From NCBI GenBank assembly GCA_021234535.1, contig CM037832.1, positions 4,871,135 to 4,935,134 of the forward strand: a stretch of 64,000 nucleotides of DNA. The letters run 5' to 3'. The notes below the pieces were generated by a model. It was not told the origin of the DNA. It was given only the letters and a program-made list of their open reading frames with translations, and searched no databases. The position numbers and the translations under genes were made by a program. The stretch comes from Stichopus chloronotus (Eukaryota; Echinodermata; Holothuroidea; Aspidochirotida; Stichopodidae). Positions within the stretch are counted from its first letter, which is position 1, and the number at the start of each line of letters is the position of its first letter. Below are positions 21,435 to 31,835 of the stretch, piece after piece.

Positions 21435-21850
21435 GCAGATTTGTGGTAGAAAATGATCTGCCAGTGACAAATTGTGTTAGAAAGTGCTCCGGTAGAGAGC
21501 AAAAAGTTAATTTAATTAATGGTTGACTTTGAATTTTTCTTATGTTGATGCCAGCAAGATAATATTCATGAGTATGTCTTTAATGCCATTCCCTAACTTT
21601 GCAACAGGAATGTTGTTTTATTTTTTTTTTTGGAAGAACATCAATGTCTACCTGCAGAGTACAGGTAACCTTTGACCAAACGTCATTCCATGTTCATGCT
21701 AAGAGTAGGCATAAAAGGCGGACTTATGAATATTATCTTGCGGGCATCAACATAAGTAAAAGTTAAAAAATTAACGTTTTTTTTCTCTCTACGGGGGCAC
21801 ATTCTACCAGAATTTGTCATTGGCAGAATATTTTTTACCAGAAATGTGCT
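21435..21850. mobile_element. Foldback structure with ~150 bp imperfect inverted arms
   Basis: The left arm (about 21435-21588) contains CAGTGACAAATTG, GGTAGAGAGCAAAAAGTTAA, CTTATGTTGATGCCAGCAAG and ATAATATTCATGAG. The right arm (about 21707-21850) contains the reverse complement of each in mirrored order, for example CTTGCGGGCATCAACATAAG. A ~118 bp spacer separates them. The arms differ by several indels and many substitutions. Likely a degenerate inverted-repeat transposon, or half of one plus a duplicated inverted copy. No coding frame spans it. Confidence 0.8.
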
Positions 21851-22115
21851 TTATGTGAGGGAATTTCAAAATGAAGGGGGGATGGAGTTGTCACTTGGTA
21901 AAGATTCTGTTCCAATTAACTGTGTGAATTTATAATTGTAGTTGTAACCTCAGCTGTAGAAAAGTGTGAGTGATTTTCCCGCATGAGAGTTACCTTTGTG
22001 CGGGATTCAAATGAGGGATTCACGCAAGCGGTGCCTTAGCTCGAACACTGGTGGATAGTGGAGTAGTTCATGTTGTCAGAGCAGTGATGAAGGCAATCAA
22101 AGCTTGCATGACATT
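21851..22115. other. Sequence beyond the foldback, with a CpG-bearing patch
   Basis: A patch at 21978-22050 (TGCGGGATTCAAATGAGGG and GCAAGCGGTGCCTTAGCTCG) has CpG sites and, read in reverse, strings loosely like a tRNA B box. It may be a decayed repeat fragment. No cloverleaf can be drawn with confidence. Confidence 0.3.
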
Positions 22116-22119
22116 TTGA

Positions 22120-22600
22120 ACATTAGCTGTATTAATCATTGAATTTGTTTAAAAAGCCACAAATTCCATTGAAATTCATCAAATATTGACAATTTTACAG
22201 GCAATTTCCTGTCTTATACCTGCATCAAGAATAAACATTGACTAAGTATGCAAATTTATGATGTCAAGAGATGGACTAGCATGATATGTCAGATGTTATC
22301 CTATGTTTATTTAACCTTTATTTCAACAACAATTGAGAATTTTATATGCCCTGAGGGATTTGTTTTGAAAGCAAGTATTTTCTTTACAAATATTGATATC
22401 ACTTACGAATTGCTGAAACCCAGTTTTTCCCCCAACAAAAGAACAGCAGCCAAGTCAACATTGTGCAACACTCCATGTTATCATATGCATTTTCACCAAA
22501 CTTTGAAAAGCTACATTTAACAAAATGGCAATAGACAGGAATGCAATTGCAATGGACTGTCATTCAGGGTTTGAGATCCAGGGTTTCAATGTTTCATGAG
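22120..22600 (+). repeat. Dispersed interspersed repeat, copy 1
   Basis: This segment matches 54630-55090 through several ordered blocks: a CCA..GAAATTCATCA(A/G)ATATT region, TTTATTTAACCTTTATTTCA, CAATTGAG, a TATGCCCTGA(G/A)GG region, and CACTCCATGTTATCATAT. Substitutions and indels are frequent, so both copies are old. No frame is shared by the copies. The class is unknown. Confidence 0.7.
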
Positions 22601-22827
22601 TCTTTCTTAACATCTGATGGTTGGCTCAAAAGAGCATGAATATTTACAGCCTAAGGAAAAGAAGTATCAGTAGTAAGGGCTACTCAGCGTAAATGACTAT
22701 GTCGGCATACAATTTTTAATAGCTCACAATCTGCATCCAAATTGGGTCGGAATCTCAGCGATAGTTCTCAGACGTCGGTATTACGAATGCAGTCAGGATG
22801 TGATGCATGAGAAGTACATGTTCATTG

Positions 22828-22871
22828 TGCATCAAACTTGAACATGGAAAACCAAATTCAAGTTTGATGCA
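22828..22871. repeat. Perfect 15 bp hairpin with 14 nt loop
   Basis: TGCATCAAACTTGAA at 22828-22842 is followed by its exact complement TTCAAGTTTGATGCA at 22857-22871. It could be the remnant of a small inverted-repeat element or a transcribed hairpin. Nothing nearby decides between these. Confidence 0.8.
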
Positions 22872-22949
22872 TTCTCAACTCTACCATCATTTGTAATCAG
22901 ATTCTCAACACTAAAATTGAAACACATCAAAACAAGTACAAGATGAAAA

Positions 22950-23062
22950 ATGCAGTATTACAAAGTATAATATGTAGTTCAGGAATCTCAGTAGAAAACT
23001 ACTGACAGTATTATGAAGTGTAAGATATAGTTCAGGATTGAGTTTCGCTTAGAAAGCTACTC
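22950..23062 (+). repeat. ~57 bp tandem duplication
   Basis: GTATTACAAAGTATAATATG followed by TAGTTCAGGA and AGAAAACTACT is repeated as GTATTATGAAGTGTAAGATA, TAGTTCAGGA and AGAAAGCTACT. Two diverged units. Confidence 0.65.
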
Positions 23063-24180
23063 AGAGCTTGTAAAAGAGTAAAACCAGCAGGGGTAAAATA
23101 GACAAGTAAATAAAAATGTTAATCCCAGATTGAAAAAAAAGAAGAAGAAAAAAGTCCAAAACAGAAGCATTTTCATCCATTCTTGGAATATAAACTGCAG
23201 GATCAACTAATTGCGGTGAGGTCATTAAAGGACATGGTGAGCTCTCCACTTTCTTCAATGATCTTCTTGTCGAACCATATTTGTTGAGTTGCAAGCTTGC
23301 CGCCAGTTTGTAAAAGCTTTACTCATGGAGCTGTGAGCACGTTTTTAACGTGTGACGAGCTTGCTTTTATGGAATAACGAGGTAACTAGGAGTTGACCTT
23401 CTGGACGAGTTTGCCAGAAGTATGCTGCCAGCTGCTGTATTGGAGATGAGCTTGTGCCAAGCACACTCCAAATTTAAAAAGTCTGTAAGAGAAGAAAAGC
23501 GTCAAAAATGACATAATTACTGCGCCTTTTTTGCACTGCATCGTTGAATTTAATACTGACAGAGAATGAATCAAAAGCCCTATCTGCACACCCCACAATA
23601 GAAGATGGGAAAATTCAGTGATATCAGTCAAAACACTCTCAGATTTTCTTCATTTTGGTCGATGTATTTGCAGCATGCTATTTACTTTGCTTCTCCATGT
23701 ACCATATATGCACTCTTAGTTATGGTGTCTATCACCCTCTTGTAACATTTTACCAGTCTCTAGTTAGCCACTGGATGCTCTGGTGATTGGAAGCTTTATG
23801 TGGAACGACATCATCACGTCCATGGAGTTAAGTGAAACTGATACAGTTTTTGTACAAAATGTGGATAAGAGGGCCGATGTCCCCATTTTGTCATCCATCA
23901 GTTATGAAACCTGTGATTCTACATGAAATGAAACACGAGGGAGAGGTGAAGAGAGAGAGCATCCTGTTTCTGTTCATGATCAAACTGCTTCATTGGAAAC
24001 TTGAAAAACTGAAAAAAGTTGCTTATATGTATTTTCTGGTTGATGTCAAAGAAACTTCACTGTTTTTTGGCAGACGGTACCTCATGTAACAAGACAGCTG
24101 TATTAGAATGTTTAATTTCTCTCAAACTCTGTCCCTTCTAGCATTGTATCTGCCATTATCATCAATCTCTCCCTTGATTA
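23063..24180. other. Unique non-coding sequence
   Basis: No supportable gene, array or inverted repeat. Frames of up to 85 codons have no recognisable content. Confidence 0.45.
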
Positions 24181-24223
24181 CAGCTCCATCTTTTTTTCTA
24201 CTCTGTTCTTGTTTCTCTTCCAG

Positions 24224-24298
24224 ACACCTTACGCTCCTCAGAGAATGGAAGGTCAGCCGTGTCCTCACGCCATGTTCTCTGTCAAACTCGTTATCCAG
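24224..24298 (+). CDS. Possible 75 bp internal exon (tentative)
   Basis: A strong pyrimidine tract (TTCTTGTTTCTCTTCCAG ending at 24223) precedes the segment, and CCAG|GTGACA follows it. The length is exactly 25 codons, so skipping or inclusion would keep phase. It is richer in GC and CpG than the flanks. All three frames are open: TPYAPQRMEGQPCPHAMFSVKLVIQ cannot be distinguished from the others on content alone. I recognise no protein. The donor GTGACA is weaker than GTRAGT. If real, it would be an alternatively used exon of a large plus-strand gene whose other exons lie outside or are too short to see. Confidence 0.27.
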
Positions 24299-24479
24299 GT
24301 GACAATGGTTTTACCAGGTTTGTTTATTGCGTTAGTTCATTTCATTTTTAACAAGGCTCTTCATTCTGCTCATGAGCCAGACTGCTGTTTCTCTTCGTTC
24401 ATCTTCTTTTTTTTTTCTTTCGTCTTCATCTTATTTTTGCTGCAGTCTTATTCTCTGCCCCGCATCTTGGAAATTACAG

Positions 24480-24860
24480 AATTTCATTTGGCAAATTGAA
24501 TTTCCAAATGTGGTCGTTAATCGTTCATTTCGGCGATTACTAACGTGATCAGTCACATTTCACTGCTGTTTTTCATTAGAGGCAGACCTCTATTTGTACA
24601 AATGGATTTACCATCTGATCACGCTGGGAAGCTGAGCCTCCATAATGTTACAGCAGTCACACAGAGGAGGCTGCTTAATTTCGTTCAAATACACATTAAA
24701 ATGTATATTTACATTTTACAAGATCCAGAAGTAAAAGTTTGCAGAGTAGGAGACATTTTTTTGTCCTCTGCTCTGCACTGCACTAGAGATGAGGTAATCA
24801 ATTATATCCTTTTTAATCCTCCTGTTTTACATCAAACATCGCATGTGTAAAGCCCAAGCT
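24480..24860. other. Possible conserved non-coding block
   Basis: Compact sequence with GTCGTTAATCGTTCATTTCG, GTGATCAGTCACATTTC, TAATTTCGTTC and ATTAAAATG-type motifs and little simple repetition. It contains a 101-codon frame (24545-24850) with no recognisable domain. It sits just downstream of the exon-like segment at 24224. Candidate enhancer or conserved intronic element, by texture only. Confidence 0.25.
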
Positions 24861-24869
24861 TTCACCTTG

Positions 24870-26880
24870 TTAATAATAAAGGCATGAAAAGAGGGGGACT
24901 GGTCATTATCAATTTGCATATCAATGGTTGTACTTGCCACTCGGGTTCCTTGATAGAATCACAAGTTTGTGATTAAATGTAAATTACAATCTGCAAGTCT
25001 TAAAGTCTTACCCTGAACTAAAACGATCATCATCATTAAAGCTATATGAATAATCTGAAAGAGAGCTGAGCATAACTGAAAGGTATATGTCATCCCCTCT
25101 GTATCTCTCCTTTTATTTTCCTAAAAAAGAGTGAAGCTCTGGCAACAGCATTCCGGCACATAACCTTCTAAAAAGCTCATTATCATATCACATGCTCTAT
25201 GTGTTCCAACCTTATAGTGTCCATTAAATGTACCTCCAGATGTTGGAAAACTTTCAGCAAATATTTCTCACATCGATGGAGACATTCTTACAACAAACTT
25301 TCTTTTTATCTTGATCAGTGTGGAGTTAATTTTCAAATAGAATTACATCACTCATAATGCAATACTGTTACAGTAGTGGATTTGGGAGGGGTGGGATGGG
25401 GGGGTTGGTGCCATTGGTGCATGTGCACGCCAAAACTTCCAAAATGGATAATGTAGACCTGAGTTAGTATTATATCGCAGACATCTCACTTTTGCTCTTG
25501 TCATCACAGTTTTGGTATGACAACTTGTGACAGACTATTTTGAGAGCACTACTGTGTAAATCCTCCAGATAGGAAAGTCTCCCACAATGCATGAATCTAG
25601 TGCAAACAAAATTCACTCCTGAGTGATTTGATTGAATGCAAAAGGTTACAGTTAAGATTAAGAATCAAATGAAATAAAGTTGTAAAAGATGGCTGCTATT
25701 GCATTCTTTTTGGCATTCATTGTCCTGATTTTCACTTAGAAATGGTTTCTCTGTTTTTCAAGTAACTGGTCTTCAAATGAAGACCAGCATGCAGCATACA
25801 TCTTGGTACTGTTGACTTTGCAGGTCACTATCTTATCTGATATCATGCTCTGGCAATTTGTGCGACAATGAAAATCGTCATCACTGCAGCCCTACGAGAA
25901 GTGAGTATGTGCAACACCTGAAATGGTTCCTTATCTGATTATTTCCTGAACATAGCTTAGTAATAACTACCTGTGTGTCAGTCCCCATTGAAAGTTTAAT
26001 TGGTAAAAGTGCTACATCCCCTTCAGACTCAGCATCTAGTCCTTGACGTTAGGAAGAGAGAGAAATTGGACGCAGTTGAAGAGTCATCCAGTCATCCAGC
26101 ATTGTTGTGGCAGTCACATTTTCCTGCTATATTGAACCAGATTCTTTAATTTGATGAGTGTATGATGAATGATTGTACCGAGCTCTATGCATATGAAGTT
26201 AAAACTATTGTGTAAGAGGATGCACACGTCAATCAAACCTATTTAACCATGTTCCTTGATAAAGAAATTTGACATATTGACAATGTAATGTATGGATTCA
26301 CATCATAGGCATATACTCAGGTCTTGCTTCACTTATGCATTAGTGAAGCCAAGAGGTAAAGTATAGTCACTCCTGAATTCCCACATCCACCAGTGAGTTG
26401 TGGCGATTATGTACGTTGCAAATCTAGGAGTTGGTGGGGGGAGGGGGGAGAAGAGAGAAGAAGTGACATACAGGAGGATAAAAAAAAGCACCAGTAAGAT
26501 TTGAGTAACCAAATTTCTGTGTACAGTAGAGCTTTTCAAGTACAGGCACTCTGCCACACGCACAGTACCTTTTATCGATGTTTAGCAAATGTAGTGTGTA
26601 CATAACTATCGACAGCACATAATTAATCAGATTGCAAGTGCTGTAATGTAATGATGAGGGACAATGAACTACTGGACCAGCAGAGTGTAACTTGACAATT
26701 AGTTTTGATGGGGTTTACAACAATTGATGCATAATTTGGTGGCGTATGGATAGTACCAGCTGCCTTAGTTATAATCATGTCATTGTCATGATAGGCTCAG
26801 TTAGTCATGAACAGTAGTAATGACAAAAAAGTGAACCTCTTTCTGTTGCTTTAGTTTGCAGTATTTATACAGTATGCCTA
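24870..26880. other. Non-coding sequence with a possible transposon end at 25374
   Basis: CAGTAGTGGATTTGGGAGGG near 25374 resembles the CAGTGGYGGATYCAGG termini of the elements near 58.6 and 61.4 kb and is followed by a G-rich tract. No matching right end was found, so it may be a solo fragment. No gene is supportable. Confidence 0.35.
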
Positions 26881-26889
26881 GTTTAGTGT

Positions 26890-27345
26890 TCTCCACTGGG
26901 TCTTTTAGAAGCAACCCCATTCCACAGTGAAAATTGTACTGCCCCCCATGAAAAAGCAACCCCCTAAAAAATCTGCCCCCCTTACAACAACTCCACTCAG
27001 CTGAAAAACAAAGTTGACAATAGACCACTGCCATTTCCAACAGCTGGAGCAATAAATTCTTTCTTAGTGGCATCATTTGGCATCTCAAGTGTCAAAAATT
27101 GCTGAAGGTGAGGTTGAAATGGAGGGCAAAAGAAACTGTTGGGTCAGCAAAAACTTTTGTGCAGAGTGGGAAAGTGAGCGCATAGTGCAAGACTAGTAAG
27201 TGGGGTCCAGGCGTCCATCTTATTGCCCCTGGTGGGCAGTCCAGGTACAAAGCCACAGTGGCTCTGAGGTTTTAGCATACCTCTGGGTGAAAAATTAAGG
27301 CAGAAGTCTGTCCCACCAAATTTGCTGCAGCAGATCATTTAGCCA
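26890..27345 (-). mobile_element. Fragment related to the hAT-like element at 39.4-40.2 kb, reverse orientation
   Basis: On the minus strand the segment reads CTTAATTTTTCACCCAGAGG then TATGCTAAAACCTCAGAG, close to CTTAATTTTCCACCCAGAGA and TATGCTAAAACCTCAGAG at about 39982-40020. Further along it has a CTGGACCCC-type segment and C/G-rich runs like the other copy. Terminal inverted repeats are not visible at its edges, so it is a fragment or a diverged relative. Confidence 0.6.
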
Positions 27346-27349
27346 CACT

Positions 27350-28510
27350 ACTTCGTCCCCGTACTTCGTGCCATATTATCACACAGTCAGATTGTTAAAC
27401 CTATCGCTGCTTCCAGGCACTTTGTCCTGGTTTGAGTTTGCATTTGAAGAGAACCTGGGCACAATTAGCCATAGTAAATCGAGTGAAATTATGAATATCT
27501 CAACCCTGGCCTACTCAAACCTTCTTTGGACATTTCCACAATCATGACACTGTAATTCTTTTCCATTTTGATTCTAAAATTTGTTCATTGAAGGAACAAA
27601 TGAATTACAATAAATTAATTTTGAAACCCTGAAAAGCCGAAAGCTAAGGCTGGGCCCTAGCAGATGTGGGGTTTGCCATTCACACTCACCATGAGCTCAG
27701 TGCACAATTTTCCTTACGAAACCTGTACCCCTATTTGGAATTCTGAAATGTAAGGAGCTCTGGGTAACAGATCTATGAAAGCAAACAATGTTTTTGACTG
27801 GATGATAATCTGAACTGTCGTGAACTAATCGTGGCCAATCACCGTGCTGCAAGTTAAAAGTCTGCGACTATGCTCGGAACTTCCTGTAGTCATCTCAAGG
27901 GTCGTTGTACTACCTTTTAGATTTTTATGAACATGCTTAAATCTACCAGATGTTCTTCACTCGAACCCTAGAGACTGGAAACCCTTTAAGTCATTTCGCT
28001 GATGTCTGGGAGGCAGTGCATGCTGGATTGGTTCTAACATGTCCAAGTTAATTTCTTTCCAATGCTCACCCTTCCATAAAACCATTTCATGGAACATTGT
28101 GGTTTCCTGCTCATAGCTAACACACTTTCCAGCAAGTTTGAATGCATGTTATTGACATTAATGTGACTATAACACTCATAAATAATTGTGCACATTGTAA
28201 GGTAGGTGAATGGAAAGTGTGGTGTAAACACAGTCTGCCAGCTGGTAGTTATGTACTAAATACTCTGCATTTCCCTTCTCCTTCCCCTTCCCTATCTTCT
28301 CTCTTTATCAGGTGGCTCATTTCCAACTGTCCTTAGAAATCGTAACATGGCGTAAAGTTAAAATAAATTCCTGCGAAGGTCATAGGTTCATCCGACTGAC
28401 AGTTTCTGCAGTTGTGATTCGCCTGCCAGAGTGTAAACCTTTGGTCTGTAATCAATATGCACAATGGCAACGGTGAAGTTCTTGTTCCATCATCAGACTA
28501 AATGCATAGT
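27350..28510. other. Unique non-coding sequence
   Basis: No supportable gene, array or inverted repeat. Confidence 0.45.
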
Positions 28511-28518
28511 CACCTAGC

Positions 28519-28751
28519 TAGGACTGACGAATCCTGTTACCTTTGGGTGGGTTGTTCCTAACTTGTTACCTTTCAGTCTGTTATACCTAGGACTGATAAT
28601 TCCTGTCACCTGCCAATGTGTTGTACCTAGGACTGATGAATCTTGTTACCTTTCAGTCTGTTATACAGGTCTGGGACAGATAGTTCCTGTTACCTTTCAG
28701 TGGGTTGCAACTAGTACTGATGAAACCTGTGACCTTTTAGTCTGTTATGCC
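28519..28751 (+). repeat. ~40 bp minisatellite, about 6 units
   Basis: Units follow GGACTGATGAATCCTGTTAC then CTTTCAGTCTGTTATACCTA, 40 bp when complete. Some units are shortened (second) or carry an extra few bases (fifth). An 89-codon frame across it is an effect of repetition. Confidence 0.85.
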
Positions 28752-29965
28752 TTCTTTTTACATGTTTGTAAGCATGACATGAGAAATGAGGGGCTGTTCA
28801 AAAAGAAAACCTTTGAATTGGTCTGTCTATAAAATGCTTTAAAGTGAGTTTTTTACATATTAGTCAAAACTTCTTTTTGCTAACATTAATGGCAATAGGT
28901 CTTAAGCATTCATCAATTTTAAACTACTGGGCTATTAAGAATTGTAAGCTTCACAGCCTGACTGCAGAGGTGAAATTCAGATCATACTCTGGACATGATA
29001 TGTTACACATAATTGCATTGATCCAAGTTTATTCAAACATTATCTTTGACTGCTTTAAGTTACTATGGCTAAGTTAAAGTGTGTTACCTGCCAAGCTGTC
29101 AGTCAAACAGATCCCAGTAATGCTTCTAATGCTGTTAGACTCTTTTGCTAATCCACCTTGATTTTTCTTCAGCGCTGTCGTGTACTCTACCATACCCAAT
29201 TTGAAAGGGTGTCAGTTTCAAACCCATGTGGATCACCCACTTTGCCTAGATATGTGGGTAGTCTTCATGTGTCCAGGAGACTTTAACAACCATTATAGAG
29301 GGAAGACTTCACCACTGCTCTGTTTCACCTCTACACCCATATATACACCTTTAAGAATGTGGAGACAATAGCCAGCCACTTTCATGTGTCACTTGCGAGT
29401 ACATGCATGAGTTATATTGTGTATTTAAAAGCAAGCAAAAGGAATGTGATTAAGAAGCTTAATATGCTATCTGTTTAGTTGCTACGGCTGTGGGAAGGTG
29501 TTCTGGCTTTCATTCAGTGTGTGTCATTAAATCCATTACCACAAATCATATTAGAGACTACAGACAATATGCCTTCATTAATTGAGAAAGACTTTATCTG
29601 TTTACTAATCCAAACCTCCCTCCCTGCTGTATCTCTTCATCTCCATCTCTCTCTGATTTACATCAGATGAAGACTGTAAATGCAGCGTGCATCACTTGTC
29701 TTGCACCGTTAAGGTAAACGGAAATGCAGAATGATACAGCTGCTACTACAACATGTGCTGTAAATCATGTTGCCAAACAGTATATAGTTTCAGTGCATCT
29801 AGTAGTTTATGTTTGTTTGTTTGTCATTCTCGTTTTTACTTGTATCTTACGCTTTCATTTTATTCCGATTATTGTAAATTGATTATCTAGTGGTGTCTCT
29901 ACAAGCATATCCAGCTAGAATTTAATAGTTTCTTGTAACAATGTAGTTTTCCTACCAAGCTTTCA
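28752..29965. other. Non-coding sequence; weak exon-like segment near 29175
   Basis: TTGATTTTTCTTCAG at about 29160-29174 resembles a splice acceptor. Two frames are open for over 30 codons after it (one reads RCRVLYHTQFERVSVSNPCG). No convincing donor closes the segment in a way I can support, and no family is recognised, so it is noted but not called. Confidence 0.3.
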
Positions 29966-29970
29966 TGTAT

Positions 29971-30540
29971 GGTTGGGCAGTATGCTGGTATCCAAGCGAG
30001 TACCGGTACTTTTGAATACTTCGCAGTAGTGGAGCAAATTACCAGTACTGGTTTTCGTCTCCAACAAATCAACAGAAATTTGCTTTTTCAAATAGATTGT
30101 TTTAAAACTTTTCATATAAATATCTCACAAAAAACAAACCTCAAGGCCTCAAAGTTTATGTGTTCATCACCGTAAACGATCGTGGTTAACCTGGTACACA
30201 GTGGTGGTTCCTGACTTATGGCTATAAATACAGCATCTATTTTGCATTATGATGGTAAAATTATGCAAACGGTACAGGCTAGGCCTATGCATATTGCCTA
30301 TTTTGTTTACACTAACACACTGTAAACAAAGGGTAAACTGAGTGCCCATGCGTCATACTAATGTTGCACGGTATACCGGTACTTTCGTAAGTGCGGGTCT
30401 GTAACGGTACCAGTACGGTACTATGCCGCCAATGAAAAGGTACTGAAGTCCCATCAACAACGGTCCCTACGGTACGCGAAAATAGGCCTAACGTTCGGTC
30501 CAAGGTTAGGCCTAACGTTTCACTTGTGATGTTCATTTTA
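29971..30540 (+). repeat. Two same-orientation GTTGGGC..GGTATACCGGTAC-type repeat starts
   Basis: GTTGGGCAGTATGCTGGTAT followed by GAGTACCGGTACTTTTG at about 29972-30016, and GTTGCACGGTATACCGGTAC then TTTCG at about 30363-30390, are clearly related. The second lies in a CpG-rich patch that also repeats CGGTAC and AGGCCTAACGTT. They look like ends of one interspersed repeat family, but boundaries are unclear. Confidence 0.45.
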
Positions 30541-31675
30541 ACTCGAAGGAGAATAAAGTTTGCAAACTGGCTTTGCTTGTTTCATTTGTAACCCCTCAGT
30601 CAAAGTTTTAAGCAATGATGGAATATATTGTAAGCAGTATTACAACCATATTATACGAAAAATCTGCGAAAAGTTAATAGCATATGTTACAGCTTTGTCA
30701 AAACAAACTTACAACATAACGTCTTCGTAAGTGGCCTGTATATTGAAAAATGCTGTTGTAGAATAGACATTGTAGTTAACTCGTATATACATCCAGTATA
30801 TGTAGAACGATCGGTAAAATCGTAAGATCTTTCTTTTATAAAGTTTATATGTACGAATGTGCCCTGCCTACCTATGTGGGAACGGTCCATACATGCATGC
30901 GTGGGTGGGTGCGGGTTTACACGTACGTACGTAAGTGAGCTGCGTGTTAGTTCTGTTGGTGCCTTGTGATGTTTAGTAGTCGACTATCAGTGTCGTTGTG
31001 ATTAGCCTGTTATTGCTAATTAGTTGGTCACAGCCCCTGGTAGGGAGGGATACCCAATGGGATCACTTGCATTTCATCGGCAACCCCCCGTAGCCAATAA
31101 GAATAAGGGATGGATTATTTTACTTGTTTATTTGGTATAAATTGAAATGTTTTCTTATTATTTTGTGTTTTTTATCCTGCCCTGAATGTGATTATATATC
31201 ACACCGCCAATCTCATGTCGTACCTTATTTCCAAGAGTCAAGTTCTGGCCTTAACAACGGATTCCCTATCACCTTCACCCGCCTAGGCACTCTACAATAT
31301 ATTAAGCAGTGCACAGTGTGCACTGTGCAGATATTTATTAACGTACTGGCACTTGGGAAGTACAGCACCTAGTGACATCTTGGTGGTAGTGCAAATGAAC
31401 AAAATGTGTACTGTGCCACGTGAGTGCAACAGGACTTATGGATTCCATTTCCAGAAAAATTACCTCTAATGACTCAGAGAGGTCCCTGAAAATTCATTGA
31501 ATTTATACCATTTACATAAAATTATTTCATGTGAAAAGAAAGGAACATTTGTGTATTTTGGAAACATTTTGAATATTTTCTTTTCTCCTGTTATCAAAAT
31601 TACAGATAACTTCATGCATCCATGATGTTACGTCTATGAACTCTCCATGAAACGTTATGAGACTCGCTAAGCATT
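30541..31675. other. Unique non-coding sequence
   Basis: Contains a short alternating ACGTACGTACGTAAG stretch at about 30920 and the near-palindrome AGTGCACAGTGTGCACT at about 31310-31326. No gene is supportable. Confidence 0.45.
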
Positions 31676-31679
31676 TTTT

Positions 31680-31835
31680 CGCGATATCTGAAGGAAGCTT
31701 GAACAGATCTCATATTTTTGTAAGCTGGCCATTGAGTACAAATACCCTTTCATTATTGGTTGAGGTACATCAAATGTCATCTGAGGTCCTTTGGTCAGAT
31801 TGTGAAAGCCTTGCATAAAACACGATAACTCAACA
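31680..31835 (+). repeat. Degenerate relative of the AGGTCA-bearing ~150 bp repeat
   Basis: GATATCTGAAGGAAGCTTGAAC, ATCTCATATTTTTG, ATTATTGGTTGAGG and GATTGTGAAAGCCTTG follow the order of the units at 9176-9400. Here the DR1 motif has decayed to AGGTACATCAAATGTCA. Confidence 0.6.

Noticed and set aside
21978..22050. Possible tRNA-like or SINE head
   Set aside because: Only vague B-box similarity on the reverse strand; no paired A box, stem or tail could be laid out.
25374..25440. CAGTAGTGGATTTGGG transposon-like end
   Set aside because: No matching opposite end was found, so it is not listed as an element of its own.
29160..29290. Acceptor-like site with two open frames after it
   Set aside because: No clear donor, two competing frames and no family, so weaker than the 24224 candidate.
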